Source: Silene conica
Lineage: Eukaryota > Streptophyta > Magnoliopsida > Caryophyllales > Caryophyllaceae
DNA: 64,000 bases
NCBI GenBank assembly: GCA_029255685.2
Contig: CM055320.2
Span: forward strand, 47,775,910-47,839,909
Reading direction: 5' to 3'
Every line of letters starts with the position of its first letter. Position 1 is the stretch's first letter. Under the pieces are notes generated by a model. It made no database searches. It had not been told where the DNA came from and saw only the letters and a program-made list of their open reading frames with translations. Positions 20,462 through 30,916 of the stretch are shown piece by piece. A program made the translations under genes and the position numbers.

Positions 20462-22266
20462 ATTTTATTCATCATCATAGTTATTGGTCAATTATTATTA
20501 AGGTGATTTTACAATTATAGGATAATAATGTTATTCATATTAGTATCATTATTATTAAGTATATTTGGGGCAAATGTTATAATTGTATATCATGCTTAAT
20601 AAAATTTAAGTTCTTATTATTGTTTTATTACCCATCATGTTATTAGTAATTGTTGTGGTTGATATTGTTGTTAATATCGTTACTAGTATTATCAATAATA
20701 ATATCTTATCAAATGTTATGGTTGTGTTTCATGTGCCATTATTATTATTATTCCATATTGTTTATCATTATCATTATTCACATTTATTTGTAAGAGTAGT
20801 GGTGTTGTTATTATTTTACCATGGGTTGTATTTGTATGATATATACTAGTTATGTTATTACTGTCTATATATAGTAAGTCTATAATTAGTAAGTTAATTG
20901 ACAAGTGATGATTGATATGAATGAGGAGTTCATGATAATTGATGTGAGTTTGGATGGGGTCAAGTAATTTTAGTAATGCGATTGTATGGGTAGAAATTGA
21001 TATTCAATACTAATTATAGGAACTGAGTTCGGTTGTTCAAGGTGGAACATTTCAAGCAGCTGTTCGGTTGTCAATCCGCAATTGAGGTAGGGGAAATATA
21101 TTATGATTCATGTTATGACAGGAAATGTGTAAGTGATGCTTATTACGAGTTTGATATAATTGATTATTACTGTACTGTGGATTGTATTGTTATTATTGAT
21201 CACTGTGGAGATCGGGAGGTGTGAAATGGGTCTTGTGATATGGGTCTAGTGTTATGGGTCTTGTGATATGGGACTTGTGATATGGCCGTGGTGTAACATC
21301 CCGCATTTTCGTAAATTATATTTTAAGAGTTTTAATTTATTTTACGGAATAAAATAATATTTTAATATAAATTGTTAAGTTATTTTTAAATGTTCCGTTA
21401 AGATCCGTCTTAAGAAACCTTAATTTCTTAAGATGTTAATAACTTGGCTTAAATCAAACCCGACTTAAAACCCGTTCACAACTAATGACCCGACTCAAGT
21501 AAGAAAAAGGACTACTTAAACCCCACCACCAAACCCTTATGTCGACATCTCTTCTCCCTCACAACTCTTTCCACTGCTTCTCCTTCAACCTCCATTTTTC
21601 TTATTTCTTCAAGCTTCAACTCAACATTTCGAGGTCTTCCCGAAGTCGAATCAAGGCAAGTCATACCTTTTCGGAATCCTTGCGAGATTTGCAAGACATC
21701 CGTCTCCTTCAATTTCATTTTCGTTCAACTTGAAAAAGGGGCTGTTTTGTGTAATTTCCGTTTTTAGCATCTACAAACCCGTTTTCTTTGTTGTAGGAGA
21801 AGACTTAGAGGATCTTGGTGTTGATAGTTTCATTGTTGAAGAGGATCTTGGAGCTTAATCGCTTTTGAGGTGACGATAATGAGTAACTCGGCCTTTTTGT
21901 CAAAGTAGCATGCTTGTTGTGTTCTTGGATGAATTCTTGTGTTTAGGAACATGTTTAGGTTTACTTTTATCTTCTTTATGCTTCTTATAATGTTATTGTG
22001 GAAGTATTGTGTTGAATTCATGGTTTAAGTGGAAATTTTGAGTATACATGAAAATCGGTATCATTTGGGATTTTCGTTCTTATGCTTGTTTAATGCTTGA
22101 TTTTGTGCAAAAATCATATATGAGACACACTTGGGATTGTTATGGGTTGTTATGTATTGATTGTATAGGTTTGATGCTAGAAATCATGGTTTAGAAGTGG
22201 TTGTCGAAGGATTGATTGAATTGGCGAATTGCAGGAAACTTACGAAACCAACCTGGCCCGTGCTTG

Positions 22267-22343
22267 GGCGCAGGCTGCGCTCCAAATTGCGCAGGCTGCG
22301 CATCCCAGGCGCAGCTGCGCACCCCCTTGCGCAGGCTGCGCAA
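22267..22343. repeat. Cluster of four GCGCAG palindromes
   Basis: Four short inverted repeats of the form GCGCAG-(GC)-TGCGC in 77 bp; the last is TTGCGCAG-G-CTGCGCAA. GC-rich in an AT-rich neighbourhood. Copies at about 28670-28746 and 35073-35149; the third LTR has one arm changed (CTGTGC). It has many CpG sites. Confidence 0.85.
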
Positions 22344-22661
22344 AAACCGCTGTAACTTTCTGCTCGTTTATCGGATTGTCGAGCCGTTTTGGGGGCTTGT
22401 TTCGCAATTGTTTTTAGGATGTTTTAAGTGATGTTTGGTGGTAAATATACTTAGTATTAAATGTCGATTGGAGCTAGGAAAGTCATCATAAGAAGCGTGG
22501 TTATCTGTCTCGAGTCAATTAGCTCATAAGGAGTTGATTGCGGAAATTGTGCATGAAGATAGTTAACTTTTAGGAACTTTCTTGTGAAGAGTCTAAGCAT
22601 ATTTTAATCATGTTGTGAGGCTCATATGGTTGATTTGATATGTATATTTATTTAATATGAG

Positions 22662-22959
22662 ACTCTCCGTCTGTGGCCAACCGGCTGAGAGTACTTCTTG
22701 AGGTTTTTGTGAGTTATGCGTAACATTGAGACCATAGGAAATAGGTCTCCCAGCCGGCAGACCGGCCGCCTGCCAGCCGGCTGGGAGTGCGTTCTAGTTT
22801 AGTTGCGTAAGTTGTAATATAGGGAAGCTGAGTTCCCAGCCGGCCGACCGGCTGCCTGCCGACCGGCTGGGATTCTCTTTGCATTGTGTTGTTTTAAGAA
22901 AAGAAGGCTGAGGAGGTCACCAGCCGGCCGACCGGCTGCCTGCCGACCGGCTGGGGACC
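22662..22959 (+). other. Four GC-rich stem-loops with a shared core
   Basis: Stems: ACTCTC/GAGAGT (22662-22692, degenerate core), CTCCCAGCCGGC/GCCGGCTGGGAG (22747-22787, 12 bp perfect), TCCCAGCCGG/CCGGCTGGGA (22834-22872), and GGTC-A-CCAGCCGG/CCGGCTGG-G-GACC (22915-22959, one A.G mismatch). The CCAGCCGG/CCGGCTGG core is conserved but the outer arms differ and still pair. Copies at +6403 and +12806. Confidence 0.8.
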
Positions 22960-23117
22960 CCTGTAAGCAAATTTTGGATTTTTAAATCGTAATTCACTCG
23001 TAACTTTCAATCGGTTAATCGGTTTTTATTGAAACTTGTTTTGTGTACCTTTGACATGCATTTGAGGTCCCCGAAGGATGGGCAACATTATATTGAGTTC
23101 GGGAATGGATAAGGATA

Positions 23118-23158
23118 GAGACCCCCCGGTCGGGCAACCGAAAGGGAAACCGGCTCTC
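23118..23158 (+). other. GNRA-tetraloop hairpin, first unit
   Basis: TCGG-GCAA-CCGA at 23130-23141 inside GAGACCCCCCGG…AAACCGGCTCTC, whose arms can also pair (GAGA/TCTC and CCGGT/ACCGG). The second unit (23986-24028) keeps the surroundings but has different, still complementary, stem bases. Confidence 0.7.
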
Positions 23159-23253
23159 CCTCATCTTAGTCCTCGGGATCAATTAAGTGTTGATTAGAGG
23201 TTAAAGGTAGAACTATAGAGTAGTTCATAGACTTGGATGATATTGTTTTGATG

Positions 23254-23846
23254 CGTATTAAGTTATGCCTTAAGCTGGCCTCTGAACTTAATACGTAGGT
23301 TGTTTGTCGTGTATGGGAACATGCGTTGAGTTTTCGCCTCTGAGTTCCATACATGTCTGTTTGTCGTGTCTGGGACATGCGTTGAGTTTTCGCCTCTGAG
23401 TCCAGACATGTATGTGTGATCGCGTCAGGACATGCCTTAAGCTGGCCTCTGAGTCTGACGAGTAGAGCAACTGCACGACGGGGCAGTCAGGTTGTCATAC
23501 CTTACCCGGAGTGCAGGTGTTTGGTGCTAGAACATGCGTTGAGTTTTCGCCTCTGAGTTTAGTACCTTGTGATGTAGTAGGGGACCATGCGTTGAGTTTT
23601 CGCCTCTGAGTTCCTTACTTGTGATAGTGAATTGAATGCTAGTCCATGCGTTGAGTTTTCGCCTCTGAGTCTAGTGTTCTGTGATAGCCGGTCCATGCGT
23701 TGAGTTTTCGCCTCTGAGTCCTTGCTTGATATTGTGAACTTGGTATTTAGGTTATGCGTTAAGATGTCGCCTCTGAACCTTTATACTTGCTGATTAATTT
23801 AGTACCTAGGTTATGCGTTAAGATGTCGCCTCTGAACCTTTGTACT
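23254..23846 (+). ncRNA. Array of ten covarying stem-loops (putative structured RNA)
   Basis: Ten units share a core ATGCG…CGCCTCTGA (or ATGCC…GGCCTCTGA) and are flanked by arms that differ between units but pair within each. Arms: 1 CGTATTAAGTT/AACTTAATACG (23254-23264/23285-23295, perfect); 2 GTATGG-G-AAC/GTTCCATAC; 3 GTCTGG-G-AC/GTCCAGAC; 4 CGTCAG-G-AC/GTCTGACG; 5 GGTGCTA-G-AAC/GTTTAGTACC; 6 AGTAGGGGAC/GTTCCTTACT; 7 GAATGCTAG/CTAGTGTTC; 8 (23687-23727) weak; 9 GTATTTAGGTT/AACCTTTATAC (two mismatches); 10 AGTACCTAGGTT/AACCTTTGTACT (two mismatches). Units 2-5 share one bulged G. Non-Watson-Crick pairs in units 5-7 are G.U on the sense strand. The inner GCG/CGC pair switches to GCC/GGC in units 1 and 4. 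No known RNA family recognised; transcription is inferred from LTR position. Confidence 0.72.
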
Positions 23847-23985
23847 TGATGTTTTATATCTGCTTGCCTTGATGATGGTACAGTGTCAGATATGCATAAT
23901 AGGTTATGGATGTTTATATGATTTGTGGTTAAATCATCCAAGGCATTGGATGACTCTTAGTTCGGTTTCATAAATAATTGGATTG

Positions 23986-24028
23986 AAAGACCCCCCGACT
24001 GGGTAACCAGTAGGGAAACCGGCTCTCC
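23986..24028 (+). other. GNRA-tetraloop hairpin, second unit
   Basis: ACTGG-GTAA-CCAGT at 23998-24011 within GACCCCCCG…AGGGAAACCGGCTCTCC, a frame shared with 23118-23158. An outer pair TTCATAAA (23967-23974) / TTTATGAA (24039-24046) encloses it. Confidence 0.7.
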
Positions 24029-24515
24029 TTCCTAACGGTTTATGAAGTTGGTTGAGAGCCGTGCACTAGAGTTTGCATGATAGTATGAGGACTGTTGATG
24101 AGTTGTTTATGCTTCACATGTTATATATGTTGGAGTATTCTGTATTGCTTTATGTGTTACGTGTTGTCACAAAAGGTGGCTAGGAGAACTCTAGTCACTC
24201 CCCACTGATTGTGGCGTACATGTTTACATGTATGTAGGTACATGACAGGTGGTTGGCAGAGGGTTGCATGGAGCTAGCGAGCGATGATCCTATTCATCGA
24301 TTGACTCACACGTTTACGTTAGCTAGACTTAGTTTACAATTCAGTTTGAGTGCCTGTAGGGATGTACCATCCCAGGCTGTTTGTATATGTATTTTACTTT
24401 CAGTTACAGTTTTTAATTCACCTCGCATGTTAGTTATGTTAGAAAGTTTTAATTCCGCTGCATTTTTAGTATTTTGTATGTTTTATATTTCCGCTTTCGC
24501 GAGGGGTTTTACAGT

Positions 24516-24527
24516 TGGTATCAGAGC
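24516..24527 (+). other. Primer-binding site of E, copy 1
   Basis: TGGTATCAGAGC two bases after LTR copy 1. The second is at 30919-30930, after LTR copy 2; none follows LTR copy 3, as expected for a terminal 3' LTR. Confidence 0.85.
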
Positions 24528-27500
24528 ATTATTGCTCCCGGCGCACTCATGTAACCCCCAACCTTAACTTGACCATTTAATCGAATAATGAATGAGAGAT
24601 GGGGTAGATTTAAGGACTTAAATTGTTGTCTGTTTTGTGACTGCTTTTATTAGGTTCTAACGTGTTTGTTGATTGTCTTTGATTTTACTTTATTGTCTTC
24701 CAATCGACGAACCGTGGACTAATCCATCTGACGATGAAGACCTGAGTTCCTACCGAAGATAGAAGATTCGTGCTACTGTTGGAGAATGCTTCTAAGCCTT
24801 GAAGATACTTCTCTTTCTTCGTGCATCACCTTTTTCGATAACTCTGGATGCACATCCTTCTTTTAGAATATTTGTCTATCTTGCTTGAACAGATCTTCAT
24901 ATCTTTTCAGCTTAACCTTGTTGCTTGCTTTCTTAAGGTGCCCTCTAGGTAACCTTCTCTTTTATTGGATTTGGAGGAACTAGTCTTAGGATAACCGTAA
25001 GCTGTGTTATGAGAAATATTGTTATTTGAGGAATAACTTAAGAGGTATCGAGAGACATGTTTTGGTGATCCAAGGGTCTAGTTGTCTATCCAATTGGGAG
25101 AGTAAAAGTGAGTGATAGGATACTTGCTTGAAGGTTGAGTTGTATACTTAATATTCGGTGGAACCTAACCTTGAGAACCATGCTTAGATCGTGAAAATAT
25201 GTGGATTGAAGAGTACTGTTTAAGGAGTTAGATAAGATACTTAAGGTTATAGAGCAACCTGAAAGAATAGGCTTAAGATGCTAGTGATGATGAGTGTATG
25301 ATGAAGTGAGTTAGTATCACTTGACTTAGGTGAGTGATTGAGCTGAGAAAGGCTCATTGTTGAGGAATACGAATCATTTGCTATAATAGTGGAATACTCG
25401 AAGAGGTTGAATCACTATGTGACCCTAGGTGGCTTAATAAATCTTAGCGTTTATTTATTGAAAAACTTAAGAGAAATTTGAAGTTGCACCACCAGTATGT
25501 GGATGGAATGAAGTAATTCATTGAGAGATGTAAGTTCGGAAAAACTTGATGGTTTAAAAATTGTTATCTGGTGGACAGTAGGGTAAACAAATAAAGTGGA
25601 TATAGCATATAGGGAAGATGACCTGAAAGTGTTATTGAATTGTCATTAGTGGAACTAGCAGAGATGTGACATCTCAAACTTTTGGGAATAGGTAGCCGTA
25701 ATGGTGATATTGTCTGAAGGTTTGGAAGACTTGGGTGTATAAATCGTTCGAGGAATTGTTCGGGAGAACCGACAATTGAATGACTTGATTTGAGAAGTAA
25801 GAAGTGAGAACCCCGTGAGAATAGTGAGAAACCCGCACCTTGGGAGATTTCCGTAATCATTCCTTTCATATCGCCTCTCTCATTTCCTCTCCTTTGCTTC
25901 TCCTCCTGATCATGACATCAATTTTATTATAATCCATAGCCTAAAGTTCCTTACCTTGTCATCCCGTTGTTCCTCGAGTCGCTTTCTGATGTCTATCTCG
26001 GAATCTGTATCGTGTTTGCACCTGAGGTTCGTATCTCATCTCTTCTTCCGTGAGCCTTGTTCCTTTTCATTTAGATTAGTGGCGAGGTCAACCTGTTCTT
26101 GGGGTAGAGATACATGCCTTGAGGAATGCTTGGTCCTGCGTTGTCAGGATTTGGTTGAGAGAGTTGGTGAGAATAATGTTTGGGCGATGTTGGATAGTGT
26201 GCCATCTTGAGAGTTCCATGTAGGATGGATCGGTGTGTAAGTGGTAATTGTAGATTTCGAAGTACCATTTGAAGATTTGAATAGAATGCTTGGAGTTCTA
26301 GATGAATTTAGAGGAATGTACCTTGGGTGATGATGATGTGGTTAATTGGTCGAATGAGGTAAGTTAGTGCTATTTACGCTTGAGTTGCAGAAAGGACCAG
26401 ATTTGAGGAACGAGAGTTATTGGTGACGGTGTGAGAATATTGAGACATTTACAAGTGGACTTATATAGCTGACTGAGTGTTAACCTTGAGTTACTTATGG
26501 AACCTCGGCATTTGCCTATTGATGTACTTACAGGTAACCGTTGATGTTGAGGTAATCGTAGAGTAGAAATTTGAAACTTATAAGTGTTCATAAATATCAA
26601 TTGAGGAATCTCGAAATGTGAGTGCCTAAATCTTATGGAAACCGTAGGAGTGAAAGTTGTTACTTATTTGGAACATTTTTTTGGGATGTATATTGTTGGT
26701 AAGTGGTTAGAAACCAGAGGATTTAAGAGTTGCTACCTTAGTAAGATCTTGGTTTGAATGTTCATTGTGGTTATAAAATTTGGGAATTTAATATATCGAG
26801 CCTTGTGGAATAGGTTTGCTGGGATCGAACCGTTAAAATTTAAGGTTATAGGACGATGAATACCATATCTTGGGTTTTGAGGTTCGTTGTTATGATAATG
26901 GAATTCCGGTTCAGAGTTTTGAAAGACTTCTTGTTGAGGCATACCTTTTTCTGTGGATGAGATAATGGTAAGAGGGATCGTGAAACCATGGAGAGTCTAG
27001 AGATCACTTGAATTGTCCTTCTTGGGATATATTGGGAATCGTTGTAACGGTGCTTTGATTATGGATCGAGTGATTAGTGACCCCATGTTTAGCAAGAGTT
27101 ACCGTTTTTCTTGACCTCTAACCTGGTTGTTTCATTCCTTCGATCCTTCCTCGTGTGTTCTGTAAGCTGTGAAACTAGAAACTCTCAATCCTTCGTGTCG
27201 AAAGTAATCTCTATTGTTAACACTGAAAGTTGTAATTTTTGGAAAAACCTTAATCGTTTTGAGGATTTGGAAACTTCTCCCTCTTTTGTTGAAAGTAAAT
27301 AAAGGTCGATTTTGAAGGAAACTTGATTTTAAAGAGCAGAACGTTTAACAACTTTGATGGATTTCAGCGTTGACTGCCACTGCAACTTGTTATTGGAGAC
27401 GTCTGATAACCTGTGATGTGCTTATCAACACCGAATCAATCTAAATTTTGAACCTTATCGATTTAATTTTGGGACTTGTCTCAGATTTGGAATGTCGGAC

Positions 27501-27656
27501 TCTTGAATACGTAACGAGAATCCCAATGTCCATTGACAAGACTTGTGCCTTGAAATCTTTTGCTTCTTGAAACCTTTTCAAAAGATAAAGTTTTGGGTCA
27601 CCATAACCCGTGTGGTACATTTTGAAAGTTATAGTTGTTTTCATACATATGTCTTC

Positions 27657-27676
27657 AAGTTTCGAGGACGAAACTT
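27657..27676 (+). other. Hairpin next to the E polypurine tract
   Basis: AAGTTTCG-AGGA-CGAAACTT, an 8-bp perfect stem four bases before the polypurine tract. Repeated at 34060-34079. Equivalent hairpins with different paired bases lie in F (8161-8180) and D (18961-18979). Confidence 0.7.
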
Positions 27677-27694
27677 TTTGAAAGATGGGGTGAT

Positions 27695-30600
27695 TGTAAC
27701 ATCCCGCATTTTCGTAAATTATATTTTAAGAGTTTTAATTTATTTTACGGAATAGAATAATATTTTAATATAAATTGTTAAGTTATTTTTAAATGTTCCG
27801 TTAAGATCCGTCTTAAGAAACCTTAATTTCTTAAGATGTTAATAACTTGGCTTAAATCAAACCCGACTTAAAACCCGTTCACAACTAATGACCCGACTCA
27901 AGTAAGAAAAAGGACTACTTAAACCCCACCACCAAACCCTTATGTCGACATCTCTTCTCCCTCACAACTCTTTCCACTGCTTCTCCTTCAACCTCCATTT
28001 TTCTTATTTCTTCAAGCTTCAACTCAACATTTCGAGGTCTTCCCGAAGTCGAATCAAGGCAAGTCATACCTTTTCGGAATCCTTGCGAGATTTGCAAGAC
28101 ATCCGTCTCTTTCAATTTCATTTTCGTTCAACTTGAAAAAGGGGCTGTTTTGTGTAATTTCCGTTTTTAGCATCTACAAACCCGTTTTCTTTGTTGTAGG
28201 AGAAGACTTAGAGGATCTTGGTGTTGATAGTTTCATTGTTGAAGAGGATCTTGGAGCTTAATCGCTTTTGAGGTGACGATAATGAGTAACTCGGCCTTTT
28301 TGTCAAAGTAGCATGCTTGTTGTGTTCTTGGATGAATTCTTGTGTTTAGGAACATGTTTAGGTTTACTTTTATCTTCTTTATGCTTCTTATAATGTTATT
28401 GTGGAAGTATTGTGTTGAATTCATGGTTTAAGTGGAAATTTTGAGTATACATGAAAATCGGTATCATTTGGGATTTTCGTTCTTATGCTTGTTTAATGCT
28501 TGATTTTGTGCAAAAATCATATATGAGACACACTTGGGATTGTTATGGGTTGTTATGTATTGATTGTATAGGTTTGATGCTAGAAATCATGGTTTAGAAG
28601 TGGTTGTCGAAGGATTGATTGAATTGGCGAATTGCAGGAAACTTACGAAACCAACCTGGCCCGTGCTTGGGCGCAGGCTGCGCTCCAAATTGCGCAGGCT
28701 GCGCATCCCAGGCGCAGCTGCGCACCCCCTTGCGCAGGCTGCGCAAAAACCGCTGTAACTTTCTGCTCGTTTATCGGATTGTCGAGCCGTTTTGGGGGCT
28801 TGTTTCGCAATTGTTTTTAGGATGTTTTAAGTGATGTTTGGTGGTAAATATACTTAGTATTAAATGTCGATTGGAGCTAGGAAAGTCATCATAAGAAGCG
28901 TGGTTATCTGTCTCGAGTCAATTAGCTCATAAGGAGTTGATTGCGGAAATTGTGCATGAAGATAGTTAACTTTTAGGAACTTTCTTGTGAAGAGTCTAAG
29001 CATATTTTAATCATGTTGTGAGGCTCATATGGTTGATTTGATATGTATATTTATTTAATATGAGACTCTCCGTCTGTGGCCAACCGGCTGAGAGTACTTC
29101 TTGAGGTTTTTGTGAGTTATGCGTAACATTGAGACCATAGGAAATAGGTCTCCCAGCCGGCAGACCGGCCGCCTGCCAGCCGGCTGGGAGTGCGTTCTAG
29201 TTTAGTTGCGTAAGTTGTAATATAGGGAAGCTGAGTTCCCAGCCGGCCGACCGGCTGCCTGCCGACCGGCTGGGATTCTCTTTGCATTGTGTTGTTTTAA
29301 GAAAAGAAGGCTGAGGAGGTCACCAGCCGGCCGACCGGCTGCCTGCCGACCGGCTGGGGACCCCTGTAAGCAAATTTTGGATTTTTAAATCGTAATTCAC
29401 TCGTAACTTTCAATCGGTTAATCGGTTTTTATTGAAACTTGTTTTGTGTACCTTTGACATGCATTTGAGGTCCCCGAAGGATGGGCAACATTATATTGAG
29501 TTCGGGAATGGATAAGGATAGAGACCCCCCGGTCGGGCAACCGAAAGGGAAACCGGCTCTCCCTCATCTTAGTCCTCGGGATCAATTAAGTGTTGATTAG
29601 AGGTTAAAGGTAGAACTATAGAGTAGTTCATAGACTTGGATGATATTGTTTTGATGCGTATTAAGTTATGCCTTAAGCTGGCCTCTGAACTTAATACGTA
29701 GGTTGTTTGTCGTGTATGGGAACATGCGTTGAGTTTTCGCCTCTGAGTTCCATACATGTCTGTTTGTCGTGTCTGGGACATGCGTTGAGTTTTCGCCTCT
29801 GAGTCCAGACATGTATGTGTGATCGCGTCAGGACATGCCTTAAGCTGGCCTCTGAGTCTGACGAGTAGAGCAACTGCACGACGGGGCAGTCAGGTTGTCA
29901 TACCTTACCCGGAGTGCAGGTGTTTGGTGCTAGAACATGTGTTGAGTTTTCGCCTCTGAGTTTAGTACCTTGTGATGTAGTAGGGGACCATGCGTTGAGT
30001 TTTCGCCTCTGAGTTCCTTACTTGTGATAGTGAATTGAATGCTAGTCCATGCGTTGAGTTTTCGCCTCTGAGTCTAGTGTTCTGTGATAGCCGGTCCATG
30101 CGTTGAGTTTTCGCCTCTGAGTCCTTGCTTGATATTGTGAACTTGGTATTTAGGTTATGCGTTAAGATGTCGCCTCTGAACCTTTATACTTGCTGATTAA
30201 TTTAGTACCTAGGTTATGCGTTAAGATGTCGCCTCTGAACCTTTGTACTTGATGTTTTATATCTGCTTGCCTTGATGATGGTACAGTGTCAGATATGCAT
30301 AATAGGTTATGGATGTTTATATGATTTGTGGTTAAATCATCCAAGGCATTGGATGACTCTTAGTTCGGTTTCATAAATAATTGGATTGAAAGACCCCCCG
30401 ACTGGGTAACCAGTAGGGAAACCGGCTCTCCTTCCTAACGGTTTATGAAGTTGGTTGAGAGCCGTGCACTAGAGTTTGCATGATAGTATGAGGACTGTTG
30501 ATGAGTTGTTTATGCTTCACATGTTATATATGTTGGAGTATTCTGTATTGCTTTATGTGTTACGTGTTGTCACAAAAGGTGGCTAGGAGAACTCTAGTCA

Positions 30601-30916
30601 CTCCCCACTGATTGTGGCGTACATGTTTACATGTATGTAGGTACATGACAGGTGGTTGGCAGAGGGTTGCATGGAGCTAGCGAGCGATGATCCTATTCAT
30701 CGATTGACTCACACGTTTACGTTAGCTAGACTTAGTTTACAATTCAGTTTGAGTGCCTGTAGGGATGTACCATCCCAGGCTGTTTGTATATGTATTTTAC
30801 TTTCAGTTACAGTTTTTAATTCACCTCGCATGTTAGTTATGTTAGAAAGTTTTAATTCCGCTGCATTTTTAGTATTTTGTATGTTTTATATTTCCGCTTT
30901 CGCGAGGGGTTTTACA
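27695..30916 (+). repeat. E LTR copy 2 (shared by both internals)
   Basis: 3222 bp; serves as 3' LTR of the first unit and 5' LTR of the second. The stem-loop array is at 29657-30249. Small differences from copy 1 include AATAGAAT for AATAAAAT near 27754 and ATGTG for ATGCG in unit 5 (near 29937). Confidence 0.95.
29657..30249 (+). ncRNA. Stem-loop array, LTR copy 2
   Basis: Same ten units as 23254-23846, shifted by 6403. The one core change noticed (C to T in unit 5) turns a C-G pair of the inner helix into a possible U.G pair. Confidence 0.68.

Larger units (their letters stand above)
21292..24513 (+). repeat. E LTR copy 1
   Basis: 3222 bp, TGTAACATCCCGC…GGGGTTTTACA. In order: a pyrimidine-rich leader-like stretch (21530-21730), a GCGCAG palindrome cluster (22267-22343), four GC-rich hairpins (22662-22959), a GNRA hairpin (23118-23158), ten covarying stem-loops (23254-23846) and a second GNRA hairpin (23986-24028). 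The longest frames are below 105 aa and shift between unrelated strands. Followed directly by a primer site. Confidence 0.95.
24514..27694 (+). mobile_element. E internal region, copy 1 (non-coding)
   Basis: 3181 bp. Primer site TGGTATCAGAGC at 24516-24527, PPT-adjacent hairpin AAGTTTCG-AGGA-CGAAACTT at 27657-27676, and polypurine tract GAAAGATGGGGTGAT at 27680-27694. No frame above about 100 aa on either strand and no gag or pol motif, so this is a LARD-type interior. I see no other gene in it. Confidence 0.88.

Noticed and set aside
23254-23846. CRISPR-like array of repeats with spacers
   Set aside because: The units are unevenly spaced, the 'spacers' contain the paired stem arms, and the context is a plant retrotransposon LTR; there are no cas genes.
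24253-24567. 104-aa frame crossing the E LTR end and primer site
   Set aside because: It crosses the LTR/primer-site boundary and is changed at its end in the third LTR; no recognisable domain.
25564-25869. 101-aa minus-strand frame in the E interior
   Set aside because: Antisense to the element, low-information composition, no known motif; conserved between copies only because they are recent duplicates.
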